A stretch of 64,000 nucleotides of DNA, taken from the NCBI RefSeq assembly GCF_901827175.1, contig NZ_LR594662.1, positions 620,001 through 684,000 on the forward strand, given 5' to 3'. A model generated the notes under the pieces. It saw nothing but the letters and a program-made list of their open reading frames with translations. It had not been told where the DNA came from and ran no database searches. Positions 25,873 through 33,365 of this stretch are shown here, piece after piece. Every line of letters begins with the position of its first letter. The stretch's first letter is position 1. Made by a program: the position numbers and the translations under genes. The DNA is from Variovorax sp. RA8. GTDB lineage: Bacteria > Pseudomonadota > Gammaproteobacteria > Burkholderiales > Burkholderiaceae_C.

Positions 25873-26804
25873 TCGCCGGGCGATTCGCGCAGGCGCAGCG
25901 CCAGCTCGTAGAGCGCATTGCGCGGCGCGCCGCTGATCTCGGCCGCGAGACGCACCGCGCTCTTGAGCGGCAGCTCGGCCAGCAGCAGCTGCAGGACGCG
26001 CCGGGCTTCGGCGTCGTCGTCCCCCGCCGCCGGCGCAGGATGCAGCGCCAGCGCGAACTCGCCGCGCGTACGGTCGCGGCTGGCCGCGAGCCAGGCAGGC
26101 AGTTCGGCGGCGGGCAGCGTGGCGATCTCCTCGAACTGCTTGGTGAGCTCGCGCCCCACCGTCACGCGCCGGTCGCCCAGCACGACCAGGGAACGCGCCA
26201 GGGCCTCGATGCGATGCGGCGCCTCCAGCAGCACCACGCTGCGCGGCTCGGCGGCGAGCGCCTGCACGGCGGCATCGCGCTCGCCGGGCTTGGCGGGCAG
26301 GAAGCCGGCGAAGACGAAGGCACTCCCGGCGTCGCCGTCCGCGACCAGCCCTGCGGCGGACACCAGCGTGGTCACGCTGCTCGCGCCCGGCAGCGGCAGC
26401 ACGCGCAGGCCTGCAGCGCGCACCGCAGTGGCCAGGCGCGCGCCGGGGTCGCTGACGCCGGGCGTGCCGGCATCGCTGACATAGGCGATGCGCTCGCCGG
26501 CCATGAGGCGCGCGATCACGGCCTGCGCCGCCGCGGCCTCGTTGTGCTGGTGCAGCGCCAGCAGGTGGGACGCGGGCCGCTCGATGCCGTAGGCGCGCAG
26601 CAGGCCCTGCGTGTGGCGCGTGTCCTCGCAGGCCACGGCATCGACCAGCTGCAGCACGTGGAGGGCGCGCAGCGTGATGTCCGCCAGGTTGCCGATCGGG
26701 GTGGCGACCACGTACAGCGCGCCTTCGGGATAATGCTGCGCGCCCGCGGCATCGCGCGCGGCCGGCAGGGCTGCGCCGAAGGAGGCGGGGGCGAGGGAGC
26801 TCAA
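25869..26804 (-). CDS. rsmI: 16S rRNA (cytidine(1402)-2'-O)-methyltransferase
   Basis: The 311-residue tetrapyrrole-methylase-fold protein has LYVVATPIGNLADITLRAL at the start, CEDTRHTQGLL, the YVSDAGTPGVSDPG loop and PLPGASSVTTL. These are the RsmI signatures for 2'-O-methylation of C1402 in the 30S decoding centre. The TTG start at 26804 is backed by GGAG (26816-26813 on this strand) 8 nt before it. The start lies 2 bp from that of the divergent yraN gene. The rsmI-yraN-SIS-BON order is the conserved yraL-yraN-diaA-yraP neighbourhood. Confidence 0.95.
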   Translation of the reverse strand: MSSLAPASFGAALPAARDAAGAQHYPEGALYVVATPIGNLADITLRALHVLQLVDAVACEDTRHTQGLLRAYGIERPASHLLALHQHNEAAAAQAVIARLMAGERIAYVSDAGTPGVSDPGARLATAVRAAGLRVLPLPGASSVTTLVSAAGLVADGDAGSAFVFAGFLPAKPGERDAAVQALAAEPRSVVLLEAPHRIEALARSLVVLGDRRVTVGRELTKQFEEIATLPAAELPAWLAASRDRTRGEFALALHPAPAAGDDDAEARRVLQLLLAELPLKSAVRLAAEISGAPRNALYELALRLRESPGD

Positions 26805-26806
26805 AC

Positions 26807-27193
26807 GTGTTTCTCCAGAACAAGAAGGTGGCCGAGGCCACCACCAAGCAGCGCGGGGATGCGGCCGAGGCGGCCGCGCTCGCGCATCTGCAGTCGGCCG
26901 GCCTGGTGCTGGTCGCGCGCAATTATCGAACCCCGGGCCGCGGTGGCGGAGAGATCGACCTGATCATGCGCGATCCGCGCGACGGCACGCTGGTCTTCGT
27001 CGAGGTGCGCCATCGCGCCGGTGCGAGCCATGGCGGCGCGGCCTCCAGCATCACCGGCGTGAAGCGGCGGCGCATCGTCTTCGCGGCGCGGCACTACCTG
27101 AGCCGCCTGCGCACGCTGCCGCCCTGCCGCTTCGACGTGGTGCTGGTGGAGGGGCGCATCGAATGGATCCGCGCCGCCTTCGATGCCGATTGA
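26807..27193 (+). CDS. yraN: YraN/UPF0102 family nuclease-fold protein
   Basis: The 128-residue protein has the restriction-endonuclease-like UPF0102 core: TKQRGDAAEAAALAHLQSAG, ARNYRTPGRGGGEIDLIM with the metal-binding Glu-x-Asp, VFVEVRHR with the Glu-x-Lys-like position (here VRHR), and RRIVFAARHYL. A Holliday-junction-resolvase-like role has been suggested for the family but is not established. GTG 26807 has GGGAG 7 nt upstream, located inside the divergent rsmI coding region. A second GTG at 26828 is the alternative start. Confidence 0.9.
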   Translation: MFLQNKKVAEATTKQRGDAAEAAALAHLQSAGLVLVARNYRTPGRGGGEIDLIMRDPRDGTLVFVEVRHRAGASHGGAASSITGVKRRRIVFAARHYLSRLRTLPPCRFDVVLVEGRIEWIRAAFDAD

Positions 27194-27285
27194 TATTCTT
27201 CCAGGGCGGGGAACCCTGGCCGCCCGCCGCACTCAAGCGGGGCAATAACCTTTTGTTGCGCGGCCCGCAGTTATCATCCCGCCCC

Positions 27286-27915
27286 ATGCTCGAGCAACGG
27301 ATCCAGCAGCACTTCATCGACAGCGCAGACCTCAAGTACCAGGCCGGCCCGCTTCTCAGCAAACCGATCTCCCAGGCCATGCAGGCGCTGCTCGCCTGCA
27401 TGACCAGCGGCGGCAAGATCCTGGCGTGCGGCGCGGGAGTTTCGGGCCTGCTGGCGGCGCAGTTCGCCGCGCAGTTCGTCGGCCGCTTCGAACGCGATCG
27501 CCCTGGGCTCGGTGCCATCGCGCTGCCGTTCGACGCCATCGACCCGGCCGCGGACACGCCCGAGGTGGGCGACCCGGACCGCTTCGCGCGCCATGTGCGC
27601 GCACTCGGGCAGGGCGGTGACGTGCTGCTGGCCCTCAGCGCCAGCGGCCAGTCCGCCGCCGTGCTGGCCGCGCTCGAGGCGGCGCATGCGCGCGACATGA
27701 CCGTGGTGGCCCTGCTGGGCAACGCCGCGGGCGGCGGCGGCGGCAGCAGCAATCCCGGGGGCGCCGTCGGGCGCGCCTTGCGCGAAACCGATGTCCAGAT
27801 CTGCGTGCCGCACGAGCGCGCGGCGCGCATCCACGAAGTCCACCTGCTCGTGCTGCACTGCCTGTGCGACGGCGTGGATGCCCAGTTACTCGGAGAACAG
27901 GAAGTTTCCATATGA
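27286..27915 (+). CDS. SIS-domain protein, DiaA/GmhA-like phosphoheptose isomerase family
   Basis: The 209-residue sugar-isomerase-domain protein has MLEQRIQQHFIDSADLKYQ, CGAGVSGLLAAQFAAQFVGRFERDRPGL, LSASGQSAAVLAALEAAHARDMTVVALLG, and IHEVHLLVLHCLCDGVD at the C-terminus. GmhA isomerises sedoheptulose 7-phosphate; DiaA promotes DnaA assembly. The gene neighbourhood (yraN before, BON lipoprotein after) is that of diaA. A Gly-rich insertion (AAGGGGGSSNPGG) near residue 150 is unusual. The stop overlaps the BON gene start in ATGA. Confidence 0.85.
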   Translation: MLEQRIQQHFIDSADLKYQAGPLLSKPISQAMQALLACMTSGGKILACGAGVSGLLAAQFAAQFVGRFERDRPGLGAIALPFDAIDPAADTPEVGDPDRFARHVRALGQGGDVLLALSASGQSAAVLAALEAAHARDMTVVALLGNAAGGGGGSSNPGGAVGRALRETDVQICVPHERAARIHEVHLLVLHCLCDGVDAQLLGEQEVSI

Positions 27916-28655
27916 CGACGACATCCCTCCAGCGCCTCGCGTTGGCCTTGACCGCGGGCGCTGCGCTGGCTGCCAGCCTTTCCGCCTGTGTGCCGCTGGT
28001 GGTCGGTGGCGCGGCCGTGGTCGGCGCGGGCATGGTGGCGACCGACCGCCGCAGCTCGGGCGCGCAGCTCGACGACCAGGGCATCGAGCTGCGCGCGAGC
28101 GCGCGGGTGCGCGAGATCGCGAACGACCAGATGTACGTCAGCGTCACCAGCTACAACCGCCAGGTCCTGCTGACCGGCGCGGTGGGCAACGAGGCCGACC
28201 GCCGCCGCGTCGAGGACGTGGTGCGCCGCGTCGACAACGTGCGCTCGGTGGTCAACGAGCTCACGATCGGCGCGCCGAGCACCTTTCAGGAGCGCTCCAG
28301 CGACACCCTGATCGCCGGCAAGATCAAGGCTTCCCTGCTCGACGCCAAGGACGTCTTCGCCAACTCCTTCAAGGTCGTGGTGGAGCGTGGCACGGTCTAC
28401 CTGATGGGCCTGGCCACGCGGCGCGAGACCGATCGCGCCACCGACATCGCGCGCGGCGTCTCCGGCGTGCAGAAGGTGGTGCGCGTGGTCGAGATCGTCA
28501 GCGAGGCAGAGCTGGCCGGCCAGCCGCAGCAGGGCGGCACCGGTGCCGCGCCGGGCGGCTCGCGCTCCAACGTGCCGCTGCCACCCATGGAGCCGCTGCC
28601 GCCGGCCGGGCCTTCGCAGCCCTCCGGCGGTGCCATCGCCACCCCCGTCCGATAG
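27912..28655 (+). CDS. BON-domain lipoprotein, YraP/DolP-like
   Basis: The 247-residue protein has a lipoprotein signal with lipobox LSAC (lipidated Cys26) and two BON domains, about residues 55-125 (YVSVTSYNRQVLLTGAV) and 135-200 (SFKVVVERGTVYLMGLATRRE). It ends in a Pro/Gly-rich tail of about 45 residues. DolP in E. coli sits in the outer membrane at division sites and supports envelope integrity. The 4-bp overlap with the SIS gene shows coupling. The proline-rich tail is absent from E. coli DolP. Confidence 0.88.
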   Translation: MTTTSLQRLALALTAGAALAASLSACVPLVVGGAAVVGAGMVATDRRSSGAQLDDQGIELRASARVREIANDQMYVSVTSYNRQVLLTGAVGNEADRRRVEDVVRRVDNVRSVVNELTIGAPSTFQERSSDTLIAGKIKASLLDAKDVFANSFKVVVERGTVYLMGLATRRETDRATDIARGVSGVQKVVRVVEIVSEAELAGQPQQGGTGAAPGGSRSNVPLPPMEPLPPAGPSQPSGGAIATPVR

Positions 28656-28658
28656 GAA

Positions 28659-28764
28659 ATTCCAGGAACACCGCGGAACCGGCTTTGCCGGGCCGCTGGT
28701 GTTGCCCCCGGTGAGGGGGTGGGCGGCTACACGGAGTGAGCCAACCTGGGGGAGAGCTATTTCA
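28659..28764. repeat. 106-bp intergenic repeat, copy 1
   Basis: This copy shares all but about seven positions, including single-base indels, with 30914-31019. It contains two hairpins, CCGGC-TTT-GCCGG and CCCCC-loop-GGGGG. It lies between the convergent BON-lipoprotein and dehydrogenase genes and its right end overlaps the last codons of the leftward gene. The pattern fits a Comamonadaceae REP-like element that may also end transcription. Confidence 0.85.
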
Positions 28765-29677
28765 ATCGGGTGATCAGGCTCGACGTATCCCAGCGCCGCC
28801 CGCCGGCCTGCTGCACGTCGGCATAGAACTGGTCCACCAGCGCGGTCACCGGCAGCCGTGCGCCGTTGCGCTTGGCCTCGTCGAGCACCAGGCCGAGGTC
28901 CTTGCGCATCCAGTCGACGGCGAAGCCGAAGTCGAACTTGCCTTCGACCATGGTCTTGCCGCGGTTGTCCATCTGCCAGCTCTGCGCGGCGCCCTTGCCG
29001 ATCACGGCCAGCACCTCGTTCATGTCGAGCCCGGCGCGCTGGCCGAAGGCAATGGCTTCCGACAGGCCCTGCACCAGGCCGGCAATCGCGATCTGGTTGA
29101 CCATCTTCGCGAGCTGGCCCGCGCCGCTCTCGCCGAGTCGCGTAACGGCGCGCGCGAAGGCGGCGATCACCGGCTTCACGCGCTCGAAGGCCGTCGCGTC
29201 GCCGCCGCACATCACCGTCAGCGCGCCGTTCTGCGCGCCGGCCTGGCCGCCGGAGACGGGGGCGTCGATGAACTGCACGCCGCGCTCCAGCGCGGCCTTC
29301 GACAGCTCGCGCGCCACGTCGGCCGAGGCGGTGGTGTGGTCGACGAAGACGGCGCCCTTGGCCATGCCGGCGAGGGCGCCATCCTCGCCCAGCACCACCG
29401 AGCGCAGGTCGTCGTCGTTGCCGACGCAGCAGAACACGATGTCGGCGCCGGTTGCGGCTTCGCGCGGGGTGGGTGCATGGCGCAGGGTGCCCTTGGCCTG
29501 GGAGCCGAACTCCTCCTGCCAGGCGGCTGACTTGGCGGCGGTGCGGTTGTAGACCGCGACGCTGTGGCCGGCCAAGGCGAGGTGCCCGGCCATGGGGTAG
29601 CCCATCACGCCGAGGCCGAGGAAGGCGGTCTTGTGCGCCGGAATGGGGTCGTAGGTTTTGGGGTTGAGGCTGCTCAT
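28757..29677 (-). CDS. NAD(P)-dependent oxidoreductase, 3-hydroxyisobutyrate dehydrogenase family
   Basis: The 306-residue beta-hydroxyacid dehydrogenase has AFLGLGVMGYPMAGHL as the dinucleotide-binding loop, NRT after strand 2 suggesting NADPH, the substrate-site DAPVSGGQAGAQNG, and catalytic Lys in GAGQLAKMVNQIAIAG. Family members reduce tartronate semialdehyde or oxidise 3-hydroxyisobutyrate; GLYR-like succinic semialdehyde reductases share the same motifs. No pathway genes are adjacent, so the substrate is open. The transcript runs into repeat copy 1. Confidence 0.87.
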   Translation of the reverse strand: MSSLNPKTYDPIPAHKTAFLGLGVMGYPMAGHLALAGHSVAVYNRTAAKSAAWQEEFGSQAKGTLRHAPTPREAATGADIVFCCVGNDDDLRSVVLGEDGALAGMAKGAVFVDHTTASADVARELSKAALERGVQFIDAPVSGGQAGAQNGALTVMCGGDATAFERVKPVIAAFARAVTRLGESGAGQLAKMVNQIAIAGLVQGLSEAIAFGQRAGLDMNEVLAVIGKGAAQSWQMDNRGKTMVEGKFDFGFAVDWMRKDLGLVLDEAKRNGARLPVTALVDQFYADVQQAGGRRWDTSSLITRLK

Positions 29678-29712
29678 GAGGCGAGCTTATCGCCCTTGCC
29701 GCCCCCGTGTGC

Positions 29713-30849
<1,137 letters not shown>

Positions 30850-30913
30850 CTGACGACTCCTAGGTCAATTTGGCCGGCGTCGCTGGACGAGCACGGCATT
30901 CAAGGTTATCCCC

Positions 30914-31019
30914 ATTCCGGGAACATCGCGGAACCGGCTTTGCCGGGCCGCTGGTGTTGCCCCCGGTAGGGGGTGGGCGGCTACACGAAGTGAGCCAACC
31001 TGGGGGTGAGCCATATTCA
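30914..31019. repeat. 106-bp intergenic repeat, copy 2
   Basis: This is the second copy of the repeat at 28659-28764, in the same orientation. It sits between pilT and pilU and its right end coincides exactly with the pilT stop codon (31017-31019). Both hairpins are kept. Here it separates two genes of one functional pair, so it may tune how far pilT transcription continues into pilU. Confidence 0.85.
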
Positions 31020-32060
31020 GCCGGGGAAATTCTCGGGGATCTTTGCCTTGCCGCGGGCTTCTGCCGCGGAAATGACATTGCGCCGCACGAGGTCCGTCAG
31101 GCACTGGTCCAGCGTCTGCATGCCCTGGCCGCTGCCGGTCTGGATCGAGGAATACATCTGCGCCACCTTGCCCTCGCGGATCAGGTTGCGGATGGCCGAG
31201 GTGCCCAGCATGATCTCGTGCGCCGCCACCCGGCCCTGGCCGTCCTTGGTCTTGCACAGGGTCTGCGAGACCACGGCCTGCAGCGACTCCGAGAGCATGG
31301 CGCGGATCATTTCCTTCTCCTCGCCCGGGAACACGTCGATGATCCGGTCGATCGTCTTGGCGGCCGAGGAGGTGTGCAGGGTGCCGAACACCAGGTGGCC
31401 CGTCTCGGCCGCGGTCATCGCCAGGCGGATGGTCTCCAGGTCGCGCATTTCGCCGACCAGGATCGCGTCGGGATCCTCTCGCAGCGCCGAGCGCAGGGCG
31501 TTGGCGAAGGAGAGCGTCATCGGCCCGACCTCGCGCTGGTTGATCAGGCACTTCTTCGACTCGTGCACGAACTCGATCGGGTCCTCCACCGTCAGGATGT
31601 GGCCGTATTCGGTCTCGTTGAGGTAGTTGATCATCGCGGCCAGCGTGGTGGACTTGCCCGAACCCGTCGGGCCGGTCACCAGCACCAGGCCACGAGGCTT
31701 GAGCGCGAGGTCGCCGAAAATCTTGGGCGCGTTGAGCTGCTCCAGCGTGAGGATCTTCGAGGGAATGGTCCGGAACACCGCCGCCGCGCCGCGGGCCTGG
31801 TTGAAGGCGTTCACGCGGAAGCGCGCGAGGCCGTCGATCTCGAACGAGAAGTCGACCTCGAGGAATTCTTCGTAGTGCTTGCGGTGCGTGTCGCTCATGA
31901 TGTCGTACACCATGGCGTGCACGGCCTTGTGGTCGAGCGCGTCGACGTTGATGCGCCGCACGTCGCCGTGCACGCGGATCATGGGTGGCAGCCCGGACGA
32001 TAGATGCAGGTCCGAGGCCTTGTTCTTCACGCTGAAGGCCAGCAGTTGGGTGATGTCCAC
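31017..32060 (-). CDS. pilT: type IV pilus retraction ATPase PilT
   Basis: The 347-residue protein has the classic PilT start MDITQLLAFSVKNKASDLHLSSGLPP, Walker A GPTGSGKSTTLAAM, VEDPIEFVH, Walker B GEMRDLETIRLA, and ETGHLVFGTLHTSSAAKTIDRI. The C-terminal retraction motif region (AIRNLIREGKVAQMYSSIQ) is intact. It powers pilus retraction for twitching and DNA uptake. It is divergent from yggS, the usual pilT-yggS arrangement. Confidence 0.95.
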   Translation of the reverse strand: MDITQLLAFSVKNKASDLHLSSGLPPMIRVHGDVRRINVDALDHKAVHAMVYDIMSDTHRKHYEEFLEVDFSFEIDGLARFRVNAFNQARGAAAVFRTIPSKILTLEQLNAPKIFGDLALKPRGLVLVTGPTGSGKSTTLAAMINYLNETEYGHILTVEDPIEFVHESKKCLINQREVGPMTLSFANALRSALREDPDAILVGEMRDLETIRLAMTAAETGHLVFGTLHTSSAAKTIDRIIDVFPGEEKEMIRAMLSESLQAVVSQTLCKTKDGQGRVAAHEIMLGTSAIRNLIREGKVAQMYSSIQTGSGQGMQTLDQCLTDLVRRNVISAAEARGKAKIPENFPG

Positions 32061-32098
32061 GAAGCTCCTCGGTGACGTTTTGATACGTTTTGACGATT

Positions 32099-32785
32099 AT
32101 GACGATGATTGGTGACAAGCTCCAGCAAGTTCGGGCCCGGATCGTGACCGCATGCACGGCGGCCGGCCGCGATCCGGCGAGCGTGCGCTTGCTTGCGGTG
32201 TCCAAGACCTTCCCGGCCGAGGCGGTGCGCGAGGCTCGCACCGCCGGCCAGATTGCCTTCGGCGAGAACTACGTGCAAGAGGGCGTGGCGAAGATCGAGG
32301 CCTTGTCCGACCTGCGTACCGAGCTCGAATGGCATTGCATCGGCCCTCTGCAGAGCAACAAGACGCGGCCGGTGGCGGCGCATTTCGATTGGGTGCACAG
32401 CATCGACCGGCTCAAGATTGCCGAGCGACTGGCCGAGCAGCGGCCGGCCGAGCTGCCGCCGCTGCAGGTCTGCCTGCAGGTCAATGTGGATGCCGGCGCC
32501 AACAAGTCCGGCGTCGTGCCGCAAGACGCGCTGGCCTTGGCGCGTGCTGTTGCGGCCTTGCCACGTTTGCGCCTGCGCGGGCTGATGGCGATCCCCGAGC
32601 CGGCGCCGGACTTCGAAGCGCAACGTGCCCCGTTCCTGCGCGCTGCGGCCGTCTTCGAGGAGATGCGCGGCGCGGGCCTCGAGGTCGACACGCTGTCGCT
32701 GGGGATGTCTGCGGATCTCGAGGCGGCAATCGCCGCCGGCAGCACCCTGGTGCGCATCGGCACCGCGATCTTTGGCGCGCGCTGA
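32099..32785 (+). CDS. YggS family pyridoxal-phosphate homeostasis protein
   Basis: The 228-residue TIM-barrel, PLP-binding protein has LLAVSKTFPAEAVREA with the PLP-binding Lys, FGENYVQEG, WHCIGPLQSNKTR, HSIDRLKIAERL, and LSLGMSADLEAAIAAGSTLVRIGTAIFG near the end. It is a PLP carrier that keeps vitamin B6 and amino-acid pools balanced. ATG 32099 is used; TTG 32090 and ATG 32105 are possible. Just upstream, GTTTTGA occurs twice 10 bp apart (32078-32094) in the pilT/yggS promoter gap. Confidence 0.93.
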   Translation: MTMIGDKLQQVRARIVTACTAAGRDPASVRLLAVSKTFPAEAVREARTAGQIAFGENYVQEGVAKIEALSDLRTELEWHCIGPLQSNKTRPVAAHFDWVHSIDRLKIAERLAEQRPAELPPLQVCLQVNVDAGANKSGVVPQDALALARAVAALPRLRLRGLMAIPEPAPDFEAQRAPFLRAAAVFEEMRGAGLEVDTLSLGMSADLEAAIAAGSTLVRIGTAIFGAR

Positions 32786-32791
32786 GCGCGT

Positions 32792-33271
32792 TCAAGCGCC
32801 CAGCGGAATGCGCGCGCTGCTCTTGACCTCCTCCATCACCGCATACGTGCGTGTCTCGCGCACGCCCGGCAGCTGCCACAGCACCGTGCCGGCGAACTCG
32901 CGGTAGGCCGCCATGTCGGCCATGCGGGTCTTGAGCAGGTAGTCGAAGCCGCCCGCCACCATGTGGCATTCCATGATCTCGTCGCGCACATGCACCGCGG
33001 CCTTGAACTGATCGAAGACATTGGCCGTGGTGCGGTCCAGCAGCACCTCGACGAACACCGTGAAGCCGCGGCCCAGCTTGTGCGGGTCCAGCCGCGCCTC
33101 GTAGCCCTGGATGAAGCCTTCGCGCGTGAGCCGCTGCACGCGTGCCAGCACGGCGGTGGGCGAGAGCGACACCGCCTCCGCCAGCTTGAGGTTGGAGATC
33201 CGGCCGTCCTGCTGAAGAATCTTCAGGAGTTTGAGGTCGATGCGGTCGAGGTTGATGGATTCGGCGTTCAT
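32792..33271 (-). CDS. Lrp/AsnC-family regulator, probable regulator of putA
   Basis: The 159-residue protein has an N-terminal HTH (DRIDLKLLKILQQDGRISNLKLAEAVSLSPTAVLARVQRL) and a C-terminal RAM domain (about residues 75-150). It resembles the Lrp-type activators (PutR, BkdR) that control amino-acid catabolism. It is divergent from putA, 94 bp apart, and this PutA lacks its own DNA-binding domain, so a separate proline-responsive regulator is expected. That pairing is inferred. Convergent with yggS at its 3' end (6-bp gap). Confidence 0.88.
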   Translation of the reverse strand: MNAESINLDRIDLKLLKILQQDGRISNLKLAEAVSLSPTAVLARVQRLTREGFIQGYEARLDPHKLGRGFTVFVEVLLDRTTANVFDQFKAAVHVRDEIMECHMVAGGFDYLLKTRMADMAAYREFAGTVLWQLPGVRETRTYAVMEEVKSSARIPLGA

Positions 33272-33365
33272 GCTTGGCGAATTATCCAGTCAAGGGCGGA
33301 TTTTTAGTGATTAACTCGGCAGCGAAAGGCGGACCATCGGCGAACCGCCCACCGGAGTCTTCGCC

